Below, in pieces: positions 17,894 through 27,313 of a DNA stretch of 64,000 nt; position 1 is the first letter of the stretch; each line of letters opens with the position of its first letter. The stretch is from Pseudoteredinibacter isoporae_A. Lineage in GTDB: Bacteria; Pseudomonadota; Gammaproteobacteria; Pseudomonadales; Cellvibrionaceae. The notes beneath the pieces were generated by a model. That model was not told where the DNA came from. It saw nothing but the letters and a program-made list of their open reading frames with translations, and did not search any database. Location of the stretch: the NCBI RefSeq assembly GCF_040372805.1, contig NZ_BAABWJ010000001.1, forward strand, positions 62,001 to 126,000. Reading direction: 5' to 3'. Made by a program: the position numbers and the translations under genes.

Positions 17894-18802
17894 ATGATAG
17901 AACGACTGCATCTTGAGATCGTCCATGCCATCTCGGAACACAAAACCCTGACCCGTGCCGCCGAGCATTTATGCCTCACCCAATCGGCTCTCAGCCATTC
18001 CATCAAGAAGCTGGAGAATCGGCTGGGCACAGCCCTTTGGGTGAAAGAAGGTCGAGGTTTACGGCTGAGCCCGGCGGGAGAACGATTGCTGAAACTGAGC
18101 CAACGCATACTGCCCCAGCTCAGCCATTGTGAAGACGAGCTGATGGAATTTGCCGAGGGACGACGCGGACAGCTGCGCATCGGAATGGAATGCCACCCCT
18201 GTTATCAATGGCTGCTGCGCACCGTATCGCCCTTTTTACAACAATGGCCCGATGTCGATGTCGACGTAAAGCAGCGTTTTCAGTTTGGTGGCCTGGGCGC
18301 CATTCTGCACCATGACATCGACCTGCTCATTACGCCGGACCCCATTCAACACCGTGCTTTAGACTATATGGCGGTCTTTGATTATGAGCTGGTCTTAGTG
18401 GTCAACGACGAACACCCACTGGCTGAACAAAACTGGATTCGCGCAGAACAATTGAGTAATGAAACCTTAATTACCTACCCAGTAGACAAAGATCGTTTGG
18501 ATATTTTCAGCCAGTTTCTGGCGCCCGCCCAACAGGCGGTAAAGAAGCACCAGAGCATCGAAACCACAGACATCATGCTGCAGATGGTTGCCGCAGGACG
18601 GGGCGTTACGGCCTTACCGGCCTGGTTGTTGGAGCAATATCAAAACACCCTGCCTTTGCAATCTTGCAAACTCGGCAAGCAAGGCATTCACAAACATATT
18701 TATTTGGCGCATCGAAAAGAAGACGAAGAAATTGACTACCTAAAAGGCTTTATCCAACAGGCCAAAAACACCACCGCGGATATTGTAAAAATCAGGCAAT
18801 GA
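17894..18802 (+). CDS. metR: LysR-family regulator MetR
   Basis: LysR-type transcription regulator of 302 residues. The N-terminal HTH reads LTRAAEHLCLTQSALSHSIK, followed by the linker helix and a two-lobed effector domain that in MetR binds homocysteine. Full length and the order of blocks fit MetR, and divergence from metE is its standard position. GMECHPCYQWL near residues 96-106 is a characteristic MetR segment. It probably represses itself and activates metE through the paired sites in the intergenic region. A small hairpin CCGAGT-ATGC-ACTCGG lies between its stop and the convergent aldehyde dehydrogenase gene, without a clear U-tract. Confidence 0.93.
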   Translation: MIERLHLEIVHAISEHKTLTRAAEHLCLTQSALSHSIKKLENRLGTALWVKEGRGLRLSPAGERLLKLSQRILPQLSHCEDELMEFAEGRRGQLRIGMECHPCYQWLLRTVSPFLQQWPDVDVDVKQRFQFGGLGAILHHDIDLLITPDPIQHRALDYMAVFDYELVLVVNDEHPLAEQNWIRAEQLSNETLITYPVDKDRLDIFSQFLAPAQQAVKKHQSIETTDIMLQMVAAGRGVTALPAWLLEQYQNTLPLQSCKLGKQGIHKHIYLAHRKEDEEIDYLKGFIQQAKNTTADIVKIRQ

Positions 18803-18856
18803 GCTGCCAAATAGGAAACCGAGTATGCACTCGGCTCCCCAATCTTTACGGACCGT

Positions 18857-20281
18857 TTAGTGAACTGGATTGGAATAGGCTTTACTGATGTTCACCACCT
18901 TCATCGCGGTGAACTCATGGAAACCTTCCTCACCCCATTCCACACCCAAGCCGGATTCCTTAGCCGGTGCAAACGGAATATGCGGACCGAAAGCGCAGTG
19001 CTGATTAATCCACACGGTACCCGAGTCGATTCGGCTCGCCACGTCACGCGCCCGATCCAAATTACTGGACCACACCGAGCCGCCCAAACCATAATCGGAA
19101 TGGTTGGCTCGCTCGATGACGTCATCCAAGTCCTGATACCGCACAATGGGCAGTATGGGACCGAACGGCTCTTCATCCACCACCGCGGTGCCATCTTCGA
19201 TGTCTCGCACAACGGTTAAAGGAACAATAAAACCTGGAGCATCAGGCACGTCGCCACCGGCAATGATTCGACCGTTGGCTTTTGCATTGTCGATGTACGA
19301 GCAGACCTTATCGAACTGCATGCGATTCTGTACTGGACCGAACTGAACACCTTCATCCAAACCGTTGCCGACTACCGCTGCACTGGCAAGCTTTCCGATC
19401 TCTTCGCACAATTCATCGTAAATCGAGTCGTGTACATAGAGGCGTTTCAATGCAATACACACCTGACCGGAATTCAAAAAAGCGGCACCGAAAATACCTT
19501 CCGCCACTTGTTTGGGGTCAACATCGTCCAGAACAATAGCCGCGTCGTTCCCGCCCAATTCCAGAGTTAAACGTTTGAGCGTGCCGGCCGCACTGGCCAT
19601 GATTTTCTTACCGGTTGGCGTTGACCCCGTGAAGGAGACTTTCGCGATGCCTGGATGGCTGCTGATTGCCGGGCCAAGGTCATTATTATCACACAGAATA
19701 TTCACCACACCCGGCGGGAAAATGTCCGCAATCAGTTCCGCCAACGTCAAGCTGCTGAGTGGTGTTGTTGGCGCTGGCTTGATAATAATACTGTTGCCCG
19801 CCATCACCGCTGGGGCGATTTTATACAGACTGATTAACAGGGGAAAGTTCCAGGGACAGATGCCAGCAACGACCCCCAGGGGTTCACGCAACACTTCAAT
19901 GCGACCGTTGTCATCGTCACTGAGCACCCTGCTTTCTATTTCGCAATCCGCAAAGTGATTGGCGAAAATCTGCGAAAACATCACTTCGTCGCGAGCCTGC
20001 GCGAGAGGCTTACCTTGTTCCAGAGTCAGAATACGTGCAAATTTCTCAGCGTTTTCTTCTACCGCTGCGGTCAACTTTTTGAGATAACTGCCACGTTCTG
20101 AAAAACTCAACTTGCGCCAGGAAAGATAAGCTTTATGGGCCGATTCAACCGCCTGATTCAACATGACTTCATCCGCCACCGGACATTGCGCCACCACGCT
20201 TTCGTCAGCGGGATTGACGACATCAATTGAAGCCACCCCTTCGCGTAATTCACCATCGATCAGCATTTTATACTGGGTCAT
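18857..20281 (-). CDS. NAD(P)-dependent aldehyde dehydrogenase
   Basis: Aldehyde dehydrogenase superfamily protein of 474 residues that oxidises an aldehyde to the carboxylic acid. PWNFPLLI (near 140) and GSTPTGKKI contact the cofactor, the general-base Glu is in LELGGNDAAIV, and the nucleophilic Cys is in NSGQVCIALKR. EEPFGPILPIV is the other cofactor segment. A GAGG site precedes the ATG by eight bases. It is the last gene of an operon with two acyl-CoA synthetases, starting 20 bases after the second. In context it would oxidise the aldehyde made by the nearby amine dehydrogenase and supply the acid to the synthetases; that link is inference. The precise substrate cannot be read from sequence. 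Confidence 0.92.
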   Translation of the reverse strand: MTQYKMLIDGELREGVASIDVVNPADESVVAQCPVADEVMLNQAVESAHKAYLSWRKLSFSERGSYLKKLTAAVEENAEKFARILTLEQGKPLAQARDEVMFSQIFANHFADCEIESRVLSDDDNGRIEVLREPLGVVAGICPWNFPLLISLYKIAPAVMAGNSIIIKPAPTTPLSSLTLAELIADIFPPGVVNILCDNNDLGPAISSHPGIAKVSFTGSTPTGKKIMASAAGTLKRLTLELGGNDAAIVLDDVDPKQVAEGIFGAAFLNSGQVCIALKRLYVHDSIYDELCEEIGKLASAAVVGNGLDEGVQFGPVQNRMQFDKVCSYIDNAKANGRIIAGGDVPDAPGFIVPLTVVRDIEDGTAVVDEEPFGPILPIVRYQDLDDVIERANHSDYGLGGSVWSSNLDRARDVASRIDSGTVWINQHCAFGPHIPFAPAKESGLGVEWGEEGFHEFTAMKVVNISKAYSNPVH

Positions 20282-20301
20282 TATTTTTCCTCGCTTGTTG
20301 T

Positions 20302-22011
20302 CTATGAGGCGATTCGCTCTACCATCATTTCCCGCATCTTAAATTTCTGAATCTTTCCGGTGACGGTCATCGGAAATTCGTCCACAAACTCGATAAACTT
20401 GGGCACTTTGAAATGAGTAATTTTGTCTTTGCAGTACCCGCGTAATGCATCAGCACTGAGGTCTTGATCAGCTTTGAGCTGAACCCAGGCACAAACCTGC
20501 TCGCCATATTTTTCATCAGGAATACCAAACACCTGAACATCCTGAATAGCCGGATGCGTAAACAGAAACTCTTCAACTTCTCGGGGGTAAACATTTTCAC
20601 CGCCACGAATGATCATATCTTTCAAACGCCCGACCACTTGCACAAAGCCCTCGGTATCCATTACGCCGAGATCTCCAGAATGCAACCAACCTTCGGCATC
20701 GATGGTTTCCGCTGTACGTTCGGGCTCGCCCCAATATCCCTTCATGACGGAATAGCCTCGAGTACAGATTTCCCCGCGTTCACCAATGGGAACAACGCCG
20801 CCTTGCTCATCACAAATTTTCACTTCCAGACGCGGCCCAGGGCGCCCTACGGTTTCCACCCGCTTTATCAACGGATCATCAACGGCCGTCATATGATTCA
20901 CCGGACTGAGCTCTGTTTGACCATAAGCGATCAACACTTTGTCCATATGCATTCGGGCAATAACCTGCTTCATGATTTCAGCCGGGCAAGGCGCTCCTGC
21001 CATAATGCCCGTGCGCAAACTGCTCAGGTCAAAGCGATTGAATTCCGGGTGATCCAACTGGGCGATAAACATGGTCGGCACACCATGCAAAGCGGTGCAG
21101 GATTCCTCTGCAACAGCCTGCAATGTCGTCAAGGGATCAAAGGCTTCATCAGGAAAGACCGCAGCACTGCCGTGACTAATGCAGGCGAGGTTTCCCATCA
21201 CCATGCCAAAACAATGATACAGAGGCACGGGAATACAAAGGCGATCACGCTCGTCCAGCTGCATACCATCACCCACGACTTTGCCATTATTTAAAATATT
21301 GTGATGACTCAGCGTGGCCCCTTTAGGATTACCGGTGGTCCCACTGGTGAACTGAATATTGATCGCATCATGGCAATCCAGTGTGGATTGTACGGAACGA
21401 ACGTGCTCCTGATGATTATCGCCAGCCAGATTCATTAACTCAGAAAAGTTCAGCATCCCTGCCGAAGAAGCATCGCCCATCCGAACCACCCATTTTAAGT
21501 CAGGCAGTTTCCTGGACGTCAAAGCCTGAGTGGGCAAGGGACTTCCATCACAACAAGGAGAATGATCTTTCAACTCTGGCATCAACTCATTGAGCATGTC
21601 CAGGTAGTGACTCGTTTTAAACGATTCTGCAGAGATGATGACCTTACAAGCCACTTTGTTTAGGGCGTACTCCAGTTCAAACAAACGATACGCCGGATTG
21701 ATGCATACCATAATTGCGCCGATTTTGGCGGTGGCAAACTGAGTAAGGCACCACTCCACCCGATTCGGCGACCAGATACCGACGCGATCTCCGGGCTGAA
21801 TACCCAGCGCCAATAAACCAGCAGCCAAACGTTCGACCTGCTGCTGATACTCTCGATAAGTCCAGCGTATGTTTTGGTGCCTGACGACTAAAGCCAGAGA
21901 ATCGGGAAATTGCTCTGCCGCCTGGTCAAAGGCATCAGGAATCGTCACATCCAATAATGACACCGTATCCGGGCCGTTCAGTTGTGATTGCGTTAGAGGA
22001 TTAACCGGCAT
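20302..22011 (-). CDS. Acyl-CoA synthetase, AMP-forming (FadD-like)
   Basis: Adenylate-forming enzyme of 569 residues that activates a carboxylic acid with ATP and joins it to CoA. The P-loop is FTSGTTGNPKGATLSHHN, the adenine motif is AYGQTELSP, the hinge region is GWLHSGDLGVMDTEGFVQVVGR, and the C-terminal catalytic Lys is in TVTGKIQKFKMRE. The ATG at 22011 overlaps the end of the upstream synthetase gene by 11 bases, indicating coupled translation. The sequence type resembles medium/long-chain FadD-like ligases, but the chain or aryl preference is unknown. It lies between another synthetase and an aldehyde dehydrogenase in a probable catabolic operon. Confidence 0.92.
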   Translation of the reverse strand: MPVNPLTQSQLNGPDTVSLLDVTIPDAFDQAAEQFPDSLALVVRHQNIRWTYREYQQQVERLAAGLLALGIQPGDRVGIWSPNRVEWCLTQFATAKIGAIMVCINPAYRLFELEYALNKVACKVIISAESFKTSHYLDMLNELMPELKDHSPCCDGSPLPTQALTSRKLPDLKWVVRMGDASSAGMLNFSELMNLAGDNHQEHVRSVQSTLDCHDAINIQFTSGTTGNPKGATLSHHNILNNGKVVGDGMQLDERDRLCIPVPLYHCFGMVMGNLACISHGSAAVFPDEAFDPLTTLQAVAEESCTALHGVPTMFIAQLDHPEFNRFDLSSLRTGIMAGAPCPAEIMKQVIARMHMDKVLIAYGQTELSPVNHMTAVDDPLIKRVETVGRPGPRLEVKICDEQGGVVPIGERGEICTRGYSVMKGYWGEPERTAETIDAEGWLHSGDLGVMDTEGFVQVVGRLKDMIIRGGENVYPREVEEFLFTHPAIQDVQVFGIPDEKYGEQVCAWVQLKADQDLSADALRGYCKDKITHFKVPKFIEFVDEFPMTVTGKIQKFKMREMMVERIAS

Positions 22012-23614
22012 TGGCCCACTCCTTCTCTCGCAGTTCAACCCGGCGTATCTTTCCACTGACCGTTTTCGGAAGCTGTTCGACGAACTCAATCTTGCGGGGA
22101 TATTTGTAAGGGGCCGTTACTGACTTCACATGTTGTTGCAGCTGTTGCTTCAAGTCATCCCCAGCCTCGACACCATCGGCCAGAACAATAAAAGCCTTGA
22201 CCACTTCACCACGTTCTGGATCTGGACTGGAAGTCACAGCCGATTCAATAACCGCCGCGTGTTCCAACAGCGCACTTTCGACTTCAAACGGACCAATGCG
22301 ATACCCTGATGATAAAATGACATCATCGGCGCGAGACACGAACCAGAAATAACCGTCGTCGTCTACCGTGGCCCGATCTCCCGTGATGTACCAACCATTA
22401 CGAAAACAGGCGGCGGTTTTTTCAGGCAGTCCTTTGTATTCTTTAAACAACCCCAAAGGTGGCATTGGGCTGACATTCACGGCGATATAGCCTTCCTGAT
22501 GAGACGGCAAACGATTCCCCTCTTCATCAATGACAGCCAGATCAATACCCGGAATGGGTTTGCCCATGGAACCAGGTTTGGGAGACATTTGTGGTGTATT
22601 GCCACAGAGAATCACCGATTCTGTTTGGCCATAGCCATCGCGAATAGTAATGCCTGTCGCGCGCTTCCAAACATCGATCACTTCCGCGTTCAGCGGTTCA
22701 CCAGCCCCCACACAATGACGCAAGCTACCAAAATCAACATTGCTCAGATCACATTGCACAAACATGCGATACACCGTCGGTGCCGCACAAAAGGTCGTGA
22801 TGTTGTAACGCGAAAACATCGCCAGGCTCTGTTCTGGATTAAACCCCTGAGCGTGATGTACAAAAATTGCCGCGCCTCGCAACCAAGGTGCAAAGTAACT
22901 GCTCCAGGCGGCTTTGGCCCAACCGGTATCGCTCAGATTCCAATGAAGATCATTGTCTCCGAGGTCCAACCAGTATTTTCCGGTTGTTGTATGCGCCTTG
23001 GCATAAATGTGATTGTGAATACACATTTTGGGGTAGCCGGTTGTGCCCGAAGTGAAATAACACAAGGCGTCTTCACCTGACTCCGTATTTTCGGCGGGGA
23101 AATCTGCCTGCGCATCACGAATCAAGTCATGGTAATCAAGCAAACCTTCGCTCTGATGTTCACCCACAGTGATGATGTGCTTCAATTGAGGACTGACGCT
23201 TTTCAAGGCCTGTAATTTTTCAGCCTGCCCGGATTCTGCGATCAGACAACTGGCACCGGTGGCCTCCAATCGATAAGCAATATCTTTTTCCGACAACTGA
23301 GTGGTCCCCGGCGATGCCACCAGCCCCATGCGTAAACAAGCCGTCATGGTGTACCACCACTCCAACTGACGCCCCATAAGGATGATGACGGTATCACCGC
23401 GTTTTACCCCCTGAGCTTGCAGCGCTGACGCCAGGCGTTGAGATTCCTCACTGAGCTTTGAAAAGCTGACCGTTTCTTCCTGCCCCTTATCGTCTACCCA
23501 AACAATGGCGGTTTTATCCGCTTGCTCTGCCGCAAACTTATCGACCACTTCACGCGCAAAATTGTAGTGGGTGGCTGTGGCATTTTGATCTTTCTGCATC
23601 GTTCTTATACTCAT
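22001..23614 (-). CDS. Acyl-CoA synthetase, AMP-forming (MACS/acetyl-CoA synthetase-like)
   Basis: Second adenylate-forming ligase, 537 residues, of the medium-chain acyl-CoA synthetase type rather than FadD. The P-loop is YFTSGTTGYPKMCIHNH, the adenine motif is DGYGQTES, GWYITGDRATVDDDGYFWF leads into the hinge, and the catalytic Lys is in TVSGKIRRVELRE. MACS enzymes act on C4-C10 fatty acids and on benzoate- or phenylacetate-like acids. The ATG at 23614 comes directly after a hairpin and T-run; a second ATG five codons in (23599) is equally possible. It shares a probable operon with the FadD-like ligase and the aldehyde dehydrogenase. Two ligases of different type side by side suggest two acid substrates or chain lengths. 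Confidence 0.9.
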   Translation of the reverse strand: MSIRTMQKDQNATATHYNFAREVVDKFAAEQADKTAIVWVDDKGQEETVSFSKLSEESQRLASALQAQGVKRGDTVIILMGRQLEWWYTMTACLRMGLVASPGTTQLSEKDIAYRLEATGASCLIAESGQAEKLQALKSVSPQLKHIITVGEHQSEGLLDYHDLIRDAQADFPAENTESGEDALCYFTSGTTGYPKMCIHNHIYAKAHTTTGKYWLDLGDNDLHWNLSDTGWAKAAWSSYFAPWLRGAAIFVHHAQGFNPEQSLAMFSRYNITTFCAAPTVYRMFVQCDLSNVDFGSLRHCVGAGEPLNAEVIDVWKRATGITIRDGYGQTESVILCGNTPQMSPKPGSMGKPIPGIDLAVIDEEGNRLPSHQEGYIAVNVSPMPPLGLFKEYKGLPEKTAACFRNGWYITGDRATVDDDGYFWFVSRADDVILSSGYRIGPFEVESALLEHAAVIESAVTSSPDPERGEVVKAFIVLADGVEAGDDLKQQLQQHVKSVTAPYKYPRKIEFVEQLPKTVSGKIRRVELREKEWANAG

Positions 23615-23616
23615 TT

Positions 23617-23639
23617 AAAAACCCCGCCTTACGACGGGG
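23617..23639 (-). terminator. Weak intrinsic terminator after the TonB receptor
   Basis: On the minus strand CCCCG...CGGGG (23622-23639) forms a short GC stem followed by TTTTT. It sits between the TonB receptor stop and the first synthetase ATG. With only five to seven pairs it probably attenuates rather than blocks, giving more receptor mRNA than enzyme mRNA. Confidence 0.65.
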
Positions 23640-23648
23640 AAACACACA

Positions 23649-26003
23649 CTACTCAGACCAACTGTAATTGAAGGACACACCCCACCAACGTGGTAGACCA
23701 TAATAATTTTCCACCAGGCCAAAACCACCCACTGATGGCTCACCCGCCAAATCAAATGCCATGGTGCGGTACTCTTCATCCGTCAGATTGTTCACGAATA
23801 ACTCGACTCTCCAGCTCTCATCGGCACTTGCATAACTCAAGCGGGCATTGCTCAAGGTGTAGGCGCTTTCCTTGCCAACAGGGGAGTTCTTCAGCTGGAA
23901 GTAATGATCGTCCATATAAGTCGCATCCACCTGTGCTACCACTCGGGCATCACCGAGATCCCACTGATAACGCAACAAACCATTCAAATTCCACTGTGGC
24001 GTCAGTACTGCCGTACGATCGACCGGCGTGCCATCTGGTAAGGTGTAAGCATCTTCAACATTGTTGTCGATATAGCCCGCACCGAAGATGATTTCCAGAC
24101 CGTCGGCAGGTGCTGCAAACACTTCAATTTCTGCGCCCTTAACTTCCGCATCAGTGTTAAAGACATAGGTGGTTAAGCTTTCCAACGCAAAGGCTTGATA
24201 GTCTTGATAGTCGTAGTAATAGCTCGCGCCATTAACTCGCCATTTACCATCGTCGGAAGACCATTTGAAACCAAGCTCATACGCATTTAAAACTTCCTCA
24301 TCGAACTTCATCTGGCTGGTAGGGCGACTGCCGTTATAAAACAGTGTCGCGTCGAGCGGAGCATTAAAGCCACCGGCTTTGATGCCTCGGTTATAACTGG
24401 CGTAAACCAGCGTGTTTTCATCCGGTTTCCAATCGAGTTGCAACTTCGCCGTAATCAAGTCTTCGTCGATGCTGGCATCATTGGTGTCACCAAGCACCAG
24501 CGCCTCCCCAAAGCCAGTCCCACCGGGATCGTTGGTCACCGCTTCAGGGCTAAAGGTAAACAAGGGACCACCCAAGCCCAGACCATCGATGGCCGATACT
24601 TGACTGGAATCCGTTGCCGCAAACAAAGACGCGTATTGCTTGAAATCCGTAGTTTTGTCTTCATTGGACCAACGCAGACCTGCGTGCACAGTGAACGCTT
24701 CACTCAAATCGTATTCCACTTGCCCGAAGAAAGCAGTTGATTTGGTTTCGGTTTTAAACGGGCTGTAAAGGCCGAGGGTGTCGAGACTCGCATCGTCTAA
24801 ACCTGCGCCGGGAAACGCGGCGCGGAAAAAGTTTGCGGCAATACCACCGTTGGCGAAATCACCTTCGATTTCCAGATAATAAGCACCAGTAACCCAACGC
24901 ATATTGTCGCTGTCGCCACTGAACCGAAACTCCTGAGACCATTGGTCTAGATCACTTTGTAAAAAGAAGGAAAAGAAATCGTTCGGAGAAGCATCCGAGT
25001 CTTCCAGATAATCCTTCTCCAAAGTTTGGAAATCGGTGATGCTGACAAAATCGAAACTTTCAAATTCCCATTGAATATTGCTGGTAAATCCGCGCGTCTC
25101 TACCTTGTTGTGCCCGATGACATTGTAAGCCCCGGAATGCACATCGCTGTTATTTTCTTGGTAGGCCGGGACCAAAGAATCACCCAATCCCTGCAAGTCA
25201 GGGCCATTGAACGGCAAGCCCAGACCGGTGTTAGGGTCAACTCTTGCAGAGCTGTGTTTAAAGAAACCTGAATCAATATCCTGTTCCCCCGCACGCGCAC
25301 TCAACAGCCACTGGCCGGATTCAAACTCCCACAGCAATTGAGCGCGCAGGGCCCAATCGTTACCGTCATTCAAATCGGTACCAATGCGATTCTCAATATA
25401 GGGATCATGCTTATTTCTCAGGAAGGACAGACGCCCGGATACCGACTCGCTCAAACCTCCGCCGACAGCACCCTCCACTTTTACTTGGTTATGATCGGCC
25501 AGTGTTAGATCAATATACCCTTCATTTTCCTGGCTGGGCTTGGCCGTAATGTAGTGCACCAAACCCCCGGTTGCGTTGCGACCAAACAACGTTCCCTGTG
25601 GGCCACGCAGCACCTCCGCACGCTCCATATCGAAAAGCTGGAATCCCGCCCCCGAAGCAGCGCTCACATAAGCTTCATCCACATACACTGCGACGGGTGA
25701 TTCCTGGTGATCACCAGAGAAGTCGTTTTGACCGACACCTCGGATACTGGTGAAGAAGGAGGAAGGACCATTGGGTTGAATGGTGGTTACACCGGGTGTC
25801 ATCGCTGTAATCTGCTGGGCGGTGTCATAACCCAGTTCCTGCAATTGGTCACCACTGAATGCGGTCACCGCAATACCAACATCCTGCAAACTTTGCTGAC
25901 GTTTCTGGGCGGTAACCACGACTTCTTCTATGACCGAAGAATAGCTGTTCATGGCTATAGGTAGGCTCAAGGCGATAGCCGCGGCCAATGCTGAGTGCTT
26001 CAT
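23649..26003 (-). CDS. TonB-dependent outer-membrane receptor
   Basis: Twenty-two-strand beta-barrel transporter of 784 residues that takes up a ligand across the outer membrane using TonB energy. A signal peptide covers about residues 1-23. IEEVVVTAQKRQQSLQDVGI follows as the start of the plug domain, which contains SIRGVGQNDFSGDHQESPVAVYVDE and RAEVLRGPQGTLFGRNATGG-type blocks. The barrel runs to the C-terminal NYSWSE. The style matches the large receptor group seen in marine and sphingomonad-like degraders of hydrophobic or aromatic compounds rather than siderophore receptors, and no Fur box is seen. Two copies of a 16-bp repeat lie just upstream, shared with the amine dehydrogenase promoter. 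Confidence 0.94.
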   Translation of the reverse strand: MKHSALAAAIALSLPIAMNSYSSVIEEVVVTAQKRQQSLQDVGIAVTAFSGDQLQELGYDTAQQITAMTPGVTTIQPNGPSSFFTSIRGVGQNDFSGDHQESPVAVYVDEAYVSAASGAGFQLFDMERAEVLRGPQGTLFGRNATGGLVHYITAKPSQENEGYIDLTLADHNQVKVEGAVGGGLSESVSGRLSFLRNKHDPYIENRIGTDLNDGNDWALRAQLLWEFESGQWLLSARAGEQDIDSGFFKHSSARVDPNTGLGLPFNGPDLQGLGDSLVPAYQENNSDVHSGAYNVIGHNKVETRGFTSNIQWEFESFDFVSITDFQTLEKDYLEDSDASPNDFFSFFLQSDLDQWSQEFRFSGDSDNMRWVTGAYYLEIEGDFANGGIAANFFRAAFPGAGLDDASLDTLGLYSPFKTETKSTAFFGQVEYDLSEAFTVHAGLRWSNEDKTTDFKQYASLFAATDSSQVSAIDGLGLGGPLFTFSPEAVTNDPGGTGFGEALVLGDTNDASIDEDLITAKLQLDWKPDENTLVYASYNRGIKAGGFNAPLDATLFYNGSRPTSQMKFDEEVLNAYELGFKWSSDDGKWRVNGASYYYDYQDYQAFALESLTTYVFNTDAEVKGAEIEVFAAPADGLEIIFGAGYIDNNVEDAYTLPDGTPVDRTAVLTPQWNLNGLLRYQWDLGDARVVAQVDATYMDDHYFQLKNSPVGKESAYTLSNARLSYASADESWRVELFVNNLTDEEYRTMAFDLAGEPSVGGFGLVENYYGLPRWWGVSFNYSWSE

Positions 26004-26035
26004 CTTACTTACCTTCTATCATCGTTATTTTTTTG

Positions 26036-26080
26036 TAGGTCAACCGTACTATATTTTTTACAAATAGGTCAACCGTACAA
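26036..26080. promoter_or_regulatory. Two copies of a shared 16-bp operator ahead of the TonB receptor
   Basis: TAGGTCAACCGTACTA (26036-26051) and TAGGTCAACCGTACAA (26065-26080) are direct repeats 29 bp apart between the divergent TonB receptor and TetR genes. The first overlaps a possible minus-strand -10 box TATAGT (26048-26053). A weaker relative, TATGTTACGTGTACTA (26116-26131, 11 of 16 matches), lies nearer the TetR start. The arms TAG..C and G..CTA give the unit imperfect dyad symmetry, as expected for a TetR-type dimer site. Confidence 0.7.
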
Positions 26081-26187
26081 TTTTTAATAAAAAGCGATCC
26101 GCTTATAATTATTTATATGTTACGTGTACTAATTCTGGCTTCTGATATAATCACCGACGATGCTCAACAGCGATTAAAGAGGTTATC

Positions 26188-26814
26188 TTGACTAGCGCGA
26201 ACAAGGCCAAGAATGGCGTTTACAACAAAGGCAAAAATCGAATTAACGATATTCTCGACGCCGCTCATGAACTGCTCATTGATGCCGGCTATCACAATTT
26301 TTCCATGCGCAAGGTTGCAGACGCTGCCGGCATTAAACTCGGCAATTTGCAGTATTACTTTCCCAGCAAAAGCGTTTTAGTTTCAGCAATGCTGGACAAA
26401 ACCATTCAGGTTTACCTCGACGAGTTCGATGAAATTCGTACCCACGGCAGCCCTGAAGAGCAATTTCAGAATCTTCTCAAGCACGTCATCACCGACTTGA
26501 CCAAACGTGAAACCACGCAGTTTTTCCCCGAGCTCTGGTCACTGTCCAATCACGAAGAAGAGATGACCGTGCATATGGATCAGATGTACGCCAAATACCG
26601 TAGCACTCTGGGCGATATCATTACCGAAATGAATCCGGCGCTAAGCCCCAAACAAGTCGAGAAACTGGCTTTATTTATCAGCGCTTCCGTCGAAGGTCAT
26701 ACTGTGTTTATTGGTCACAACAAACCCTGGACAAAAGAAGTCGATAACATTATTAAAATGGCCACCCAGAGTTTCAGCTGGCTGGTTGAGCACGGCGACA
26801 TTCCCAAGCGCTGA
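26188..26814 (+). CDS. TetR-family transcriptional regulator
   Basis: Regulator of 208 residues. The N-terminal HTH is MRKVADAAGIKLGNLQYYF, with YYFPSK marking the recognition helix end; the C-terminal domain would bind a ligand and dimerise. Translation uses a TTG at 26188 with AAAGAGG just upstream; no ATG lies near enough to give a whole HTH domain. It sits between the divergent TonB receptor operon and the convergent amine dehydrogenase operon, both of which carry the same 16-bp repeat, so it is the best candidate to bind it. The inducer would then be an amine, acid or acyl-CoA of the pathway. These roles are inferred. Confidence 0.9.
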   Translation: MTSANKAKNGVYNKGKNRINDILDAAHELLIDAGYHNFSMRKVADAAGIKLGNLQYYFPSKSVLVSAMLDKTIQVYLDEFDEIRTHGSPEEQFQNLLKHVITDLTKRETTQFFPELWSLSNHEEEMTVHMDQMYAKYRSTLGDIITEMNPALSPKQVEKLALFISASVEGHTVFIGHNKPWTKEVDNIIKMATQSFSWLVEHGDIPKR

Positions 26815-26857
26815 GTGTTGCTTTTGATCTCCCGCGACATAGGCAGGCAACGCCCAC

Positions 26858-27286
26858 TCAAGGCGTTTTGGCAAACTGGCGAACCAGAGCCTCGCGGGTT
26901 TTCATAACATCAACCAGCACCTTCGATCGTAGTTTTTTCACTTCCAGCTCGGTATAAGGCAAAAAACTCTTGCTCGTTGAACCTTCACGCTTGTCCGTCG
27001 ACAGACTCTCTAACATCCAGTTCAGTAACTCAGCCAACTCGGCGTCATTCAACGGTGCATTTGCCGAGCCAGGAACCTGAACCAAAAATTCTCGTCCACC
27101 GGGTACCGCCAGAAATTTGTGTAACTCGCCTTTCATACTGGGCACGCTGCCCGCTTTTCCCGTACCATCAGCAAGATGACACCCCTGACAATTAATCATG
27201 TAATTGATTCGAGGCTCCATTGCTGCCGACGCCAATGCGGGAAGCACAGCAAAGAGCAAACTTATCTTTTTAAATGTATCGAGCAT
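26858..27286 (-). CDS. Periplasmic monohaem cytochrome c
   Basis: Small c-type cytochrome of 142 residues. A signal peptide covers about residues 1-21 (ends ALASAA), and the haem-binding motif CQGCH follows near residue 33. The rest is short and helical, and no obvious GxMP methionine ligand is seen, so the sixth ligand is unclear. It is the last gene of the amine dehydrogenase operon, 27 bases after another cytochrome c gene. In amine dehydrogenase systems, electrons from the TTQ cofactor pass to a copper protein or a cytochrome c; no amicyanin or azurin gene is present here, so the two cytochromes are likely acceptors. Confidence 0.85.
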   Translation of the reverse strand: MLDTFKKISLLFAVLPALASAAMEPRINYMINCQGCHLADGTGKAGSVPSMKGELHKFLAVPGGREFLVQVPGSANAPLNDAELAELLNWMLESLSTDKREGSTSKSFLPYTELEVKKLRSKVLVDVMKTREALVRQFAKTP

Positions 27287-27313
27287 TTTGAATACCTGTC
27301 GCCAATCAATGTA

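Noticed and set aside
20464..21294. Plus-strand 276-codon frame opposite the FadD-like ligase
   Set aside because: Antisense to a conserved gene with all catalytic motifs; no ribosome binding site or family match.
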